The notes beneath the pieces were generated by a model. It worked only from the letters and a program-made list of their open reading frames with translations. It did no database searches and was not told where the DNA came from. Source: Oenanthe sinensis (lineage: Eukaryota; Streptophyta; Magnoliopsida; Apiales; Apiaceae). Taken from it: DNA of 64,000 bases. The stretch is taken from assembly GCA_028671895.1 (NCBI GenBank), contig JAPMAC010000207.1:3534001-3598000 (forward strand), read 5' to 3'. Positions 34,278-46,707 of the stretch are shown one piece after another; position 1 is the stretch's first letter; every line of letters starts with the position of its first letter. A program made the position numbers and the translations under genes.

Positions 34278-36188
34278 TACTTGCGAAACGTTTTAATTCG
34301 GTTATGTGCTTAACAGTTTTTGATATATAAGCATGTATGCGATCTATCATGATTTTATATTGATATAATATGTATATGTTTATATATATTATGAATATAT
34401 GATATTCATATGATGTATAATCATATGATGATTATGTGTGTTGATGTATGTATATGATACATGTTTGTTCTTATTATGAGAATCGTATTCGATACGAATT
34501 CCGAAATGGCTGCCGTTGATTTTCTGAAATCTGTGTCCGTTGTCCGATTTTCGCAAACGATATTTGTTTTCTGACTGTAATCGGGTCATGAGCAATACTG
34601 ACATAGTCAGCTCTGCGTCTGTAAGCCATTAGATGTCGTTACAGCCTCCAAAACGGTGATTTATGATTTTCTGAAAATTATTTGATTTTCTAAAATTTTG
34701 AGTATATGTATGTATATATTATGAATATATGATATTCATGTAATGTATAATCATATGATGATTGTATGTATCTCTGTGTATGTATATATGATATATGCTT
34801 GTTCTTGTTATGAGAATTGTATATGATACGATTTCTGAAACACCGTCAGATTTGGAGAAATCTGACTGCTGTATCTGATTTTCGTAAACGATATGTGTTT
34901 TCTGACTGGAATCGGGCCAATGAACAAAACTGATAGCTATGCTATCATCGACGGACCAATGAACAAAAGGGGATGATGGAGCAATGAAGAAAGAACACAT
35001 GTAATAGATAGTATTTTTAAAACCACCATAGACTGACCTTGATATTTCCATTAGCTTGGAAATATCATATAGGATGGGGCCATAACCAAACACGTTTAAT
35101 TTACGCACATTACATATATGTATATGATTGCATGTATTGGTATGTATGCGTAGATATAATTGAGATGCATGCTTAATATTGATTAATCATGTATGTATTA
35201 GATACGACACCCATGCCATGTTTGCTTAAACAAGATAAAATCTGTAACGATTCAAGATTTTAAAATTAACAAACGATCATGAGATTCTTGTGTTTATGAA
35301 ATATAGATTTTTAAAACACGGAATTAAATATGGATTTTTGATATCTATAATTGGGATTTTCTGACAAAAGCGGATATGCGTATTCGTAAGGCTGATGGGT
35401 TTTAAGTGTGACCATTGGTATCCTCCATCTACCTGGGAAATGAACAATTTAAGATATCGATTTGAAATATTTGGTTCAAGGAAAAATTGAGGATCTCTTT
35501 ATGATGTGATCATGATCGTTATAAATTTTCTAAAACCCCTTAACAAAATATTAAGTTTTACTCGGATGCTTTCCAATGAATGAACACTCATCGAATCCTA
35601 GATCGATAAGGGGAAGGACTGCCAGTGGCAAGGGACTCCTATCTATCGTGGTGAGATGCGACGAATATAAACGGTTATATTCGGCCGTTGTTTCATTGGG
35701 TCTAACTTAACTGAGTCGTCATAATAAGTGAAAATAAACGGTTATATTCAACTATTATGAACTTAGAAGCATAGAGTTTGGTTAAAAGTCTATTAGATAG
35801 ATAAGATCAATCGTTGTTCACCAAACTATCCAAGAATTATATATGATATAATTGACAACTGTTGTCTACCTAAATAATCATTTTCTAAGGACTTCCAGTG
35901 GTTGACTTAGGACATGACGAAATATGGATCTTGGCTCACTAGAAAGAATTATGGGATATACTTTCCAAATTAATAGTAAGGGCTATTAGTTTGATAAAAA
36001 TAGTGGGAGTTATATAATGATATACCATAATCACTTAAACATAATTAATATTAAATTTGCAACCTAGTTTATTTTATGCACTTTAATATTGTAGATATCA
36101 AATGATAAACACAAACAACTTCTCTATGCGATCAGTTCTTGAGAAGGACAAGTTGACGAGAATATATTTCCTTGACTGACATAGGAGC
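34278..36188 (+). other. Long leader of copia family 1 with a 330-bp duplication
   Basis: About 1.9 kb of untranslated leader. Two imperfect copies of a segment (34375-34610 and 34705-34925) share ATTATGAATATATGATATTC, TAATCATATGATGATT, GTTCTTRTTATGAGAAT and AAACGATATKTGTTTTCTGA, with a period of 330 bp. Further on, ATAAACGGTTATATTC occurs near 35668 and 35734. No conserved coding frame is seen. Confidence 0.65.
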
Positions 36189-36880
36189 TTGAGGATCGTC
36201 CTCGGGCACCACGATATTAGTCAAATCTCTTCCCCTGCTCTTAAAGTTGAGAATGTAACATGTGCAAATCATAGTGCTTATTGGAAGCAAATTGATGTTG
36301 CGACTGATGTTTCATGTCTCATGCTCGCAAATATATGTGCTGAGCTTAAGAAGCAATACAAGCATATAAATGCTTATGAAACGATTGAGCACAAGATATA
36401 TTTGAAAGGGCACTATACACTTACAAGTAGGGAGAGTGAGACCCGGTTACACCACATGTTCTAAAGATTATAGGGTATAATGAATACCATTGATATTTTG
36501 GGTTTCCAGATTGGTCTGGAGACAGTTAGATTTGATCTTACAATCCTTGGACAAATATTATTCTTATTTTGTTATGAACAATAAAGTGAATAAGATTGGT
36601 AAAACACCCATTGAGTTGCTAAGCATGTTGAGAACTGCTGAAAGTAATATGATAAATGCATGAACTACTACTATATTGATGGTAAACATAGGGAATGCAA
36701 AAGGGAAAGGAAAATGGAAAGGCAAGGAGAAGATTTGATCTAGTTCCGTTGTCAAACCAAAATCCAATCCCTAAAGCAGACTCTAAAGTCTGAATGAGGT
36801 GTTGATAAAGAAGACGATTGTCACTTCTGTGGAAAGTTGGGAGACTGGAAATTAAACTGTCATGCTTAATTGGAAGATCG
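36189..36880 (+). pseudogene. Decayed gag of copia family 1
   Basis: A 91-codon frame at 36189-36464 aligns with the central gag of element D: DVSCLMLANICAELKKQYKH and then INAYETIEH correspond to CIMLASMNFELQKQHEN and MDAHTILVH. A knuckle-like phrase CHFCGKLGDWKLNC at 36818-36859 keeps the three Cys, but the His is Asp. Stops and frame changes separate the pieces. It cannot make a working Gag. Confidence 0.78.
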
Positions 36881-37159
36881 GAAGATGATGATCAATAAGG
36901 GTCAAGCTTAAGGTATCGGGTTGGAATTGGAGTAAAGATAGTTGTTCTGGTTCGAGGAACTCGTTATTTAATTTTTGGCCTATAAGGAAAATTTAGAACT
37001 TAATAATTGTTATAGCGTGCTTGCAATTGGCAGAGACATTATTTCAGTTTCTTGTTTGGACAAGAAAGGCTTTTTCATTTTATAACAATAGTTATTTATT
37101 CTATTTTGATGATGAGCCTTATAATGTTGCACATCTAATTAACAATTTATATGTTCTAA

Positions 37160-37925
37160 AGTGACTCAAATCAAATATTACATTTGGCACTATCGCTGAG
37201 GCCATATTAATGAGAAACGCATTTCCAGAATACATAAGGATGCATTCATGGATAAGTTTGATTATGAATCATACCAAAGGATACGAATCTTGGTTTATTT
37301 GGTAAAATGACTAAAGCTCCTTTTACCGGACATGGTGAAGGGATCATTGAATGGGTATGACTTATACATAGTGATGTATGTGATCATATGTGTACGATGA
37401 CAAAAGGTAGATTTTATTAACTTCATAAAATTTACTAATTATTTTAGTAGATACGGATATATGTATCTTTTGAAGAACTAATCCGAATCATTTGAAAAGT
37501 TCAAAGACTATAAAGATGAAGTAGAAAATATCAAAGAAAAGTTTTTTGATAGGAGAGATCACACCTTGTTGGACATGGTGCGATCAATGTTGAGTCAATG
37601 AATCTTCCAATTAGTTTCTAGGGTTACATCCTGGAAACGGCTCCACATACACTTAACTGTGTTCCTACTAAATTGGTTCAAAAGACTCCTTATGAGATAT
37701 GGACTGAGCAACGTCACAGCATGTCATTTATAAAATTTTGGGGATGTGAAGCGTTTGTGAAACGTCTAATCTCTGACAAGCTAGGACCAAAATCAGACAA
37801 ATGTAATTTTGTGGAATACCCAACTGAAATAAGGGGTTATTCTTTCTATAATCCTTCCGAGAACAAAGTGTTTGTTGCTCGAACTGCTGAGAGACAGTGG
37901 GAGGATAATAGATCTCAATGAAGTT
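37160..37925 (+). pseudogene. Decayed integrase of copia family 1
   Basis: Near 37184-37310 the text reads WHYR, stop, GHINEKRISRIHKDAF and DYESYQ, the wreck of the GAG-pre-integrase zinc region that in D reads WHCRLGHISENRLRTLHKEG. The DDE core at 37380-37600 is scrambled. A better piece at 37673-37921 (82 codons: TPYEIWTEQRHSMSFIKFWG, then GYSFYNPSENKVFVAR) is the integrase C-terminal part. Confidence 0.78.
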
Positions 37926-38064
37926 TGAGACCCACATGATAACGTTGAACCAGTGGAGGAACCTGAGTAGAATGTACAAGAAAAAATAATACTGCTCAAG
38001 AAACACAGGTGTTCGTAGGTTTAGTAGGATTCGCCATGAGCCCGAGAGATAATATGGATTTCTC

Positions 38065-38697
38065 TTGACTCAAGATGGTGATGTGATGCTTGTGGATGAA
38101 GATGAGCCTCTCACCTATCTAGATACTATAAACATTCCAGATTCTAAGAGATGGCTGGATGCCATTAAATCTGAGATGGAATCCATGTATACTAATCAAG
38201 TATGGACTTTGGTTGATCCACCTGAAGGGGTAAAACCTATAGGGTGCAAGTGGGTTTTCAAGAAGAAGACCGACATGGATGCTAATGTACAGACCTATAA
38301 GGCAGGATTGGTGGCAAAAGGTTTCAAGAAAATTCATGGTATTGACTATGATGAGACCTTTTCACCAGTTGTTTTGGTCATGTCCATCAGGATTTTGCTT
38401 GCTATAGCTGCTTTCTATGACTATGAAATCTGGCAAATGGATGTCAAAACCGCTTTCTTAAATGAGAGCCTTGAAGAAGATATGGATGTGTACATGACAC
38501 ACCCTAAGGGTTTTGTTGATCTAAAGGATGCTGGAAATGTATGTAAGTTGCGTCGATCCATTTATGGATTAAAGCAGGCCTCGAGGAGATGGAACATTTG
38601 TTTTCATGAAACAGTCAAAAAGAGTTTGACTTTATTCAGAATGAAGATGAAACTTGTGTTTACAAGAAGTTTAGTGGGAGCCATGTGGCATTCCTAG
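38065..38697 (+). pseudogene. RT N-terminal half of copia family 1, still open
   Basis: A 210-codon frame carries the first RT blocks: MYTNQVWTLVDPPEGVKPIG, KWVFKKKTDMDANVQTYKAG, DYDETFSPV and YEIWQMDVKTAFLNE. D has the same blocks at about 54430-54150. An extra residue pair (EDMDVYMT versus EEEVYMT) marks a small in-frame insertion, and the frame is lost just before the catalytic YVDD, which follows in another frame near 38701 (YVDDILLIGND). Confidence 0.85.
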
Positions 38698-39545
38698 TAT
38701 TATATGTTGATGATATATTACTAATAGGGAATGACATTCCTTCTCTACAGACTGTGAAGACTTGGTTGAGAAATAATTTCTCAATGAAAGACTTAGGGGA
38801 TGTGACATATATATTAGGGATCGAGATCTATAGAGATAGATCAAGGTGATTGATCGGCCTAATTTAGAGTACATACATTGACAAAGTTTTGCATCGATTT
38901 CAAATGCAAAGAGACTAAAATGGATATGTCCCAATGTCTCATGGGATAGTGATCTCAAAATAAAATTTGTCCTAAATCATTGGATGATAGGGACTGCATG
39001 AGTAAAATTCCATATACGTCAGCAATTGGTTTTATAATGTATGCAATGATATGTACTTGTCCTGATGTCTCGTATGCTTTAGCCATGATGAGTAGATACC
39101 GATCTAATCCAGGTGAAGGTCCCTGGACGACAGTCAAGAATATTCTTAAGTACTTAAAGAGGACTAAAGATTCATTCTTGTTATATGGAGGAGATGTGAA
39201 GCTAGTTGTAAGAGGTTTCAGTGATACTAGTTTCTAGACAGATAACGATAATATAATGTTTCTGTCTGGCTTTGTGTTTTATTGAGATGTTGTATGCTGG
39301 AATGGTTCACAGCAAAGACAATTGTTGATTTTACAATAGAACCTGAGTATATTGATGCTTGTGAAGCAGCCAAGAAGGCTGTTTGGGCATGTACTTAGGA
39401 GATATCACCTAATTAATGAGATTAATGATCAAGGAGATATATATATATATATATATGTAAAGTGTATACTAATAATAATATTGCAGACACACTGACTAAG
39501 GCTTTGTCGCAGCAGAAGCACGAAAGTCACACTAGTTCCATGAGT
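38698..39545 (+). pseudogene. RT C-terminal half and RNase H of copia family 1, broken
   Basis: It starts with the shifted YVDD box. A frame of 85 codons at 38980-39237 reads SKIPYTSAIGFIMYAMICTC and RYRSNPGEGPWTTVKNILKY, matching D. RNase H is shortened: EPEYIDACEAAKKAVW near 39345-39395, a gap where the active-site region and the KHIE/RFHL segment should be, then NNIADTLTKALSQ near 39475-39515. An AT run (39440-39458) sits at the deletion. Confidence 0.8.
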
Positions 39546-39586
39546 ATTGGATACTTGGGTAATTGGCTCTAGTGCAAGTGGGAGAT

Positions 39587-41127
39587 TGTTAGTAATTGTG
39601 CTCTAGAGACAATACTTTTTATATTTTAAGGAAAATATTTATTATTAAGGATTATGTTTTATTGATTATTATTTATTTATTATGTTTTATTTACTGCATA
39701 ATAAATTGAAAGCATAATAAATGTCCTTGGAATTTTGATACGTATTATATATCTTTAAGTATGTGACTTAAAAATGAGATTATATGAATAGTATCTTATT
39801 CCTAAAATTCCCTAGTCAAGTATTATTATTTAAGGACAATAATAACGCACAAAGACTAGTTTGTTTCTTGACAGATGACCACATCTCATTGGTCATAGGT
39901 ATGGGAATACTAAAGTCAAGAACATAAGTGTGTGTATTAATGCATGGCACTGGAATGACCCGCCGTGAGATTCTACATGTTAAGTAAGTGCCATAAGTAA
40001 TTCTCACTGTGATAATGGTGTAATGATCTTTAGACCTGAAATCATTATATTTCTATACGGGAATTAATATACTTTGATTACATTAAAAGTTACCTTTGAC
40101 CGGGTGATGATAAAAGTGGACATTGGGTATATTATGAATCGTATGAGAAATATGAATGATCTAGATGGGATTTAATCTTCCTAATTTTAGGAGTGATATT
40201 AGGCCTCTTGTTTGAGTGAGACTATGAAATGCACGGCCGTGCTCAAATGTTGATTTGATTTTAATAGTCTACTCATCGATCAAGAAAATAAAGATTAAAT
40301 TATGAAGAGGATGACACGAGACATGCCTTGAGTTTAATCTATAATATCAAGATTAAAGGGATTATATTACATGGAACATTATTCACGAAAGGCTTAATCG
40401 AATCACCGATTTATTATTATTACTTGGGTAGCAATGATGTATTACTAGATGCCGCACATTGTTTACAATTTTAATTAGATATTAAAATTGTTGCCAACGT
40501 AATAATAACCTACAGGGTCACACACAAAGAACGCTTGAAGGAGAAATAATTTAAATTATGAATTTAAATTAAATAAGTAATTTATTTTATTTATGATATT
40601 AATTAAGTATGACTTAATTAATTATATAAATAGAATAAATGAATTACTTAAACTAATTCCAAAATTAATAATTAATTAATTAAGTGAGACTTAATTAAAT
40701 AATTTAGAATTTTGGATTAGTATTAATTATAATTGGATTATAATTAGAAAACTTATTCCTCTCTCTATATAATCTCTTTATGGGCTGATTTAATAAGATA
40801 GAGATTTTACAAAAACCCTAGTCGCTCTGAAAGAGGAGGAAGATAGAGAGAGAAGAAGTTTTCGGGTGCTAGTACACATCAATCCTTCATGAAAAGTGTT
40901 CGTGTGGATACCGTAGAGCGTAGATCGCGAGAGCGGGATACGTGGTGATTAAACAAGCTTTTGACCTCCATTAATCTTCCATTAATGAACTGTTAAAGCT
41001 TCTAAAGGTATTTATTCTTTATCTCCGAATTAAATCTTTTGTTTTCGCATGGATCCTGCGGTGGGTTTCGCTATTTTGATTTATTTTTCGCGTTTATACC
41101 GCTTTGTTTGTGTCACGAAACCCTACA
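39587..41127 (+). repeat. 3' LTR of copia family 1
   Basis: It is 1541 bp, preceded by the purine tract GCAAGTGGGAGAT (39574-39586). It differs from the 5' LTR at about 30 positions, including a 4-base deletion near 40200 and a CT insertion near 40760. Confidence 0.92.
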
Positions 41128-41132
41128 GATGA

Positions 41133-41335
41133 TACAACTTAAATATCAGTTCAACGTCAGAGGAACAAACATCTTTCATTTCAGTTACACAAGAAATTTG
41201 GGAATGCAGAATCTGATCCAGAAAAACTAGTAGCATTATTTACAAGTCTCGGACGATTACTTTTTCTAGGTGTTAGTTGAGTTATCCTCTCTATGGGATT
41301 TGTTTGCTTAGCTTAACAATCAAATAGGGGGAGAC
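41133..41335 (+). other. Last internal part of A2 and its polypurine tract
   Basis: It matches 47592-47794 of A3. The tract TAGGGGGAGAC (41325-41335) directly precedes the LTR. Confidence 0.85.
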
Positions 41336-43170
41336 TGTTGGTGATTACGAAGTAGTATGAATAGTAATCGTCATAACTCAACACTAGAACAAGACAAGTA
41401 AATAATACTACGCCTACACAGAAATCAGGAAGAAATGAAGACAAGAAAAATATAGTCAATCAAGACATTAGAAGAAGTTTTGAAGTCTACTACAGGTCAC
41501 TGAAAGAAGTTCATTAATATGTTCATGCCTCAGTGAAGAATAATGTGTAAAGACTTTCAGGGTTTCAGAAGTGTTGAAGATTCAGTATAAAAGTGTCACA
41601 AGAAGATTTCAGTGTATTAGCATTGATTGAAGATAGACAGTGTTCGAAGCATAGGAATCTAGAAGGGTAAAGACAAAGGTTAAAGAAGACAGCTGCAGTC
41701 TTGGAGTTATACTCACTGAAAGAAGTTCATTTGTATGTTCAAGCTTCAGTGAAGAACAGAGAATGAAGTATTCAAGATTGTGGTAGTAATGGAGACGTTG
41801 TCTAAAGTACCAGAAAAGATTCCAGAGAAAGTACAGTGTTTACTGATAGTCAGTGTTCGAAGCAATGAAATTGCTGCAAACTTAACAATGCAAATAAAGC
41901 AATAATACGAAGACCTGGATCGAATTTAGTCGTTTGTGAACCAGACCGGTTGCATTATGCGTCAGCAGTCTGTGAAAAGAATCTGAGTATTAACTATAGA
42001 AGAATTGTTAAGTTGAAGAACGTACTTGGAAAGAACGGTTATTTATTAAGGTACGAAAAGTGATTTGTAGAGGCTACAGCCAAACAGCTAAACAGCTAAC
42101 AGCTAACAGCTAAACAACTCAAAGGGTGCAGGGTGCAAAGTGTCACAACCTTGGTATGAAAAGTGAAGGTTTCTGAACTATAGTCGAAGAACAGGAACAG
42201 CTCAGGGTACATGGTGTAATGTGACAAGACTTTGATACAGAAAGTGGAAGTTTGTGAACTTCAGGCTGTGAACGAAAAGAGTGTCAAAGTGCAGTGGCTA
42301 AACTGCACTTTGACCAAAGTGTATTCCACGCGCCACTTATATTTGATGTGAATCAAATATGTTCTTAAGTGGCGCCTCCCCTCTTGGCTCCCTGTAGTGG
42401 CGCCACTTACAGCTAATAAATATATTAATTAAAGATTTAAGTGGCGCCTCCCCAGTATACTCCCTGTACTGGCGCCACCTACTTTCTTTAATATATTAAT
42501 CAAACAACTGGTAAGTTGCGCCTCCCCTGTATATCAGCTGTGTAAGGCGCCACTTATCCCTTAGCCAATCAAATTCAAGCAGCCTACTTTATTGATTTAA
42601 AGTCTACACCGATAAAAAGAGGGCAGCCACTCATTTGAAGAGTCGTCCTCTCCAACAAAAAATATATAGGGAGCTTCTGCCAGGGCCGGGGCAAGAAGGA
42701 ATAATTTATACACACTCATACCTTGCTCCCGGTCAGATATTAGGACCCGGTTTTTTAACGAAAAATGCTCAGGGCTCTTAGACATCACTCCCTACGGACT
42801 CAGTTTTTCCTTATACTAATTTAGATATATTTGTATAGGAACTGAGCCCTATATTTTTGTGTTATTAGCAAAGAACTAATTTATTCTTTGGAAGCCAGTT
42901 ATATTTTTAACTGGGTGTAGCATCCCTCTGGGTTTATATACGAAAGATATATTCCCGGAAAATTATCTCGTTTATTTTACTTGCTAATTTTCTTGAACCT
43001 AATTGATTTATCCGGACACACAGAAAATTAGTAAGCAGCTCTTTTAAACACTACAAATGGCCAAACCCACTCTGAAGCAATAATTTATTTATCCGCAAAT
43101 TTCGAAAAGAATTTAAATTATTATTAGTATTGTATTCAACCCCCCTTCTACGATACTTCGGGACCCAACA
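41336..43170 (+). mobile_element. Complete 1835-bp LTR of the Sirevirus-like A family
   Basis: It starts TGTTGGTGATTACG after the polypurine tract and ends GACCCAACA. Repeated motifs CACTGAAAGAAGTTCATT and TCAGTGAAGAA occur twice in the first 450 bp. CG-rich inverted repeats lie at 42329-42560 and a TATA-like AATATATAGGG near 42660. It is both the 3' LTR of A2 and, in position, the 5' LTR of A3. It is not followed by a primer site: A3 internal sequence from mid-element begins at 43171. Confidence 0.9.
42329..42560 (+). repeat. CG-rich inverted repeats in the A-family U3
   Basis: Three units of 72-75 bp each hold an AAGTGGCGCC or AAGTTGCGCC word, CTCCCC, and about 28 bp later a GGCGCCACTT or GGCGCCACCT word, forming arms that can pair. 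GGCGCC or its TGCGCC variant lies at 42371/42399, 42443/42471 and 42517/42546; a lone CGCGCCACTT is at 42329. They lie upstream of the TATA-like sequence. CG-rich palindromic repeats in the LTR promoter are reported for other Sireviruses. Confidence 0.8.
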
Positions 43171-45053
43171 TCTTTTTTAAAATATCGTATTCAAAGATAC
43201 ATTCATTTTTCTATCAGTTTTAGAAAAGAAAATATCAAAATTCTTTTTCAAAACTTCTCTTTTGAAAATCTTTTGATTTACAGCCCTACTTTGATTTCTA
43301 AATCCTAGGGCGTGAATCAAACTTTTCTTGAGGATAATCTTTCTTTAAATCTCAAAATCTTTTATCCTCTCCCAAAAGCTAGTTTTAGAAGTTTTATCTT
43401 ACAAAACTTTTTCTCTCTTAATTTTTCCTTTTAAAGTGGCAGAAACTTTGACTGCTATTTTATTCGGAGAAATTGTTTTTAACTTCGAGGTACCAATCAC
43501 TTGTAAAATGATTTATTTTCAAACACTTGTTTGAATGTAAGTTTCACATTGATTCATAGTACCTAAACAGTGGTTGTTACTTTGAAGGCCTTGTACTGTA
43601 TTGTTAAGCATACATTCACCCCAATTATCATATTTTCATTTTAAGATGGGGATACTATCAGGTGGACGAAAATGATGTAAATTATAATTACATTATGAGT
43701 CGGAAAATCATAGTCCTATATCTGATAAGGATGTTTTACAAAACTATTTTCAAAACTTATAGTGCAAAGGTTTTAAAGGAAAAAAGTCATTTTATTAAGA
43801 TATAATTTGGTAGGAGAGTTGAATTTCTTATTTGGTATAAATTCTCGCGTTTTATTATGGGAAGTTTGCCTTATAAGAAATTCATAAGGGATAGAATTTT
43901 TCTCTGATACACATTCTCGCGTTTTATTATGGGATAAGTATCTTAAAGAAAATTTCGTATCATGCTCTTAAATGATAAATCTTTAGATTCGATAAAACTC
44001 TTTTACTAAAAGTGCTTTAATTCAATCTATTACCATTCCTTCTTATATTTTTCATTCTCTTTGAGATGAAAAATATGTTTTGTAATGTTAAGGTGATTAT
44101 TTCTTTATCTTATTTGTTGATTCTATTCGTTTAGCCCCCAGTGACTTTAGAAGCTGGCCAAGAGGTTTAAAACCCATCAATATCTTACCCAGGCCTTAGT
44201 ACCAAACACTCATTCATCCACTTCCATATATTAACCCCTTGAGATATAAGGAACACATGTTAGTTAGAGGTTGATTAGGGAGAAACTGCACTTGATGCAG
44301 CAAATAAGGATGAAGTCGGAAGTGCACCCATAGCTCTACCTCCAGAGAAGAAAAGTAGTATATAACTGAGGTAACTGTAAGCTCATCTGCATCTTCTGAA
44401 AAGGATGCAGAGCTAAAAAGGCAATAAAACTGTCTCTGGAATCATTCTCTCTACAGTGTGAGTCCATTGAAATTCACTCGTCAGCCAGAGCACCTTGTAA
44501 TGAGTCAAGCACACCACTGGCGCTCACGCTGATGGTAAACCTAAAGAGATACATTCTAGGAACACATTGCAAGGCGTGCACAGTGGGAGGTATAGGCATT
44601 CATAGGAGATACGGACTCTCGACATACATTACATTGTTCGAGGTATCTACCTCAAACAGAAGTTAATCTTCTGCATCCCGAAAGGGAGATCTCTTGTTCA
44701 GATTTATCTGGGCTTGAGAGGCAACTACTTGACAAGAATTCTTTGGATGAGTCAAGTAGGGTATTTTATACATAATTCCCGTCACAGGATTACGAGGGAA
44801 ACGTAGGCTCTAAATTGCCATTCATTACATTGTCTACTACGTCACCCCTTCTGGAAGGAACATTTCCAGATCCTAAAAAGGAATGTCCACCTCCCGTTTA
44901 CGGAGAAGGTGTGAGGCAACTCCTTGATAGAACAAGGCAAGATTCCCTAACATATATTAATATCTTGGGATAACCCATCTCAAAGAGGTGAGCCTTCACT
45001 GGACAATGATTTAACAAAAGCTATTGAGTCTGGTGCTGAGACAGTGCTTATGT
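43171..45053 (+). other. Sirevirus-like copy A3, internal 3' part (first piece)
   Basis: It begins abruptly after the LTR, in sequence equivalent to about 30025 of A2, so primer site, gag and pol are missing. It matches 30025-31788 of A2 with an extra block near 43555-43685. No working gene; the same unidentified islands after pol are present. It is interrupted by a solo LTR at 45054. Confidence 0.8.
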
Positions 45054-46386
45054 TGTTAGTATTGGTGTCCTAGAGACAATACTTTTAATGTTTTATTGAA
45101 AACAATTAAGGATTATGTTTTATGTGATTATTTAATTAATATTTATTATGTATTTATTTACTGCGTTATAAATTGAAAGAATAATAAATGTCCTTGGAAT
45201 ATTAATACGTAATATATATCTTTAAGTATGTGACTTAAAAATGGGATTATATGAATAGTATTTTATTCCTAAAATTCCCTAGTCAAGTATTATTATTTAA
45301 GGATAATAATAATGCAATAAGACTAGTATGTTTGTTGACAGATGACCACATCTCATTGGTCATAGGTATGGGGATACTAAAGTCAAGAACATAAGTGCGT
45401 GTATCAATGCATGGCACTGGAATGACCCGCCGCGAGATTCTACATGTTAAGTAAGTGTCATAAGTAATTCTCACTGTGATAATGGTGTAATGATCTTTAG
45501 ACCTGAAATCATTATATTTCTATACAGGAATTAATATACTTTGATTACATTAAAAGTTACCTTTGACCGGGTAATGATAAAGGTGGACATTGGGTATGCT
45601 ATGAATCGTATGAGGAATATGAATGATAGATATAGGATTTAACCCTCCGATTTTAGGAGTGATATTATTGGCCTCTTGATTGAGTGAGACTATGAAATGC
45701 ATGGCCATGATCAAATATTGATTTGTTTAAATAGTCTACTCATTGATTAAGGAAACCAAGATTAAACGTTGAAGAGGATGACACTATATATGTCTCGAGT
45801 TTGATCTATAATATAAGGTTAAATGGATTATATTACATTGCACATTATTCACGAAAGGTTTAATTGAATCACCAATTATTATTGTTACTTGGGTAACAAT
45901 GATGTATTACTAGATGCCGCTCATTGTTTATATTTTTATTATTAGATAATAAAATTATTGCCAACGTAATAATAACCTAAAGGGTCACACACAAAGAACG
46001 TCAAAACAGAGCTTTATTTAAATTACGAATTTAGATATTTTATTATTATTATTTTGAATTTAATTATTGAATTAATTAAGTGGGACTTGATTAATTATAT
46101 TAGAATTCAGATTTAATAAGAATTTAGATATATTATTATTAGTTCAAATTTAATTATTGAATTAATTAAGTAGGACTTGATTAATTATATTAGAATTCGG
46201 ATTTAATAATAATGATAATAACCCAATCAGTTTTGGTTTTACATGAAGCCCAAAACGAAATTAGGTTAAGCCCAAATCTCTCTCTCCCCTATATATACAT
46301 AATGATGTATAGTATTAGGGTTACAGAACATATTTCGTTTCTAAGAAAACTACCCTAGCTGCTCAACATCAAGAGAGGCTAGAAAA

Positions 46387-46435
<49 letters not shown>

Positions 46436-46702
46436 CAAGCTATTCGGCTAGTACCGACTCCGGTGATCGTTGGACGATCGGGCGTTCGTGTGGACTTCTT
46501 TGGAGAGCAGATCTTTGCATCAAAGGGCTGCTGTGATTCACCGATTCTGGACCTCCATTAAACAGCATACATAAAGCTTCGTTAAGGTATAGATTTCTTC
46601 ATCATAATCATCCAACGTTATACATGGATCATGAGATAGGGTTTCGAATTTTATTATTTTTTTACGTTATATCTGTTGTGTTTTCATGCTCGAAACCCTT
46701 CA
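45054..46702 (+). mobile_element. Solo copia LTR (family 1 relative) in A3
   Basis: It starts TGTTAGTATTGG and ends GAAACCCTTCA, flanked by TATGT (45049-45053) and TATGC (46703-46707), a duplication with one change; A2 shows the empty site near 31788. At 1649 bp its first kilobase resembles the LTRs at 32724 and 39587, but the TATA region and downstream part diverge (CTATATATACATAATG near 46290). No internal region. Confidence 0.88.
46390..46435. repeat. GA microsatellite
   Basis: A run of about 20 GA dinucleotides lies in the R-U5 part of the solo LTR, where related LTRs have a short GATAGAGAGAGAAG; it has expanded from that seed. Confidence 0.9.
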
Positions 46703-46707
46703 TATGC

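Larger units (their letters stand above)
32724..41127 (+). mobile_element. Complete copia element, family 1, two 1541-bp LTRs
   Basis: The 8404-bp element has LTRs TGTTAGTAATTGTG...GAAACCCTACA, a primer site, a polypurine tract and the perfect duplication GATGA (32719-32723 and 41128-41132). The empty site is visible in A3 near 47587. Both LTRs are 1541 bp and differ at roughly 30 positions by eye (about 2%). Inside, gag, integrase, RT and RNase H can be recognised but each is broken by stops, frameshifts or deletions. Its RT is closely related to that of element D on the other strand. Confidence 0.93.
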
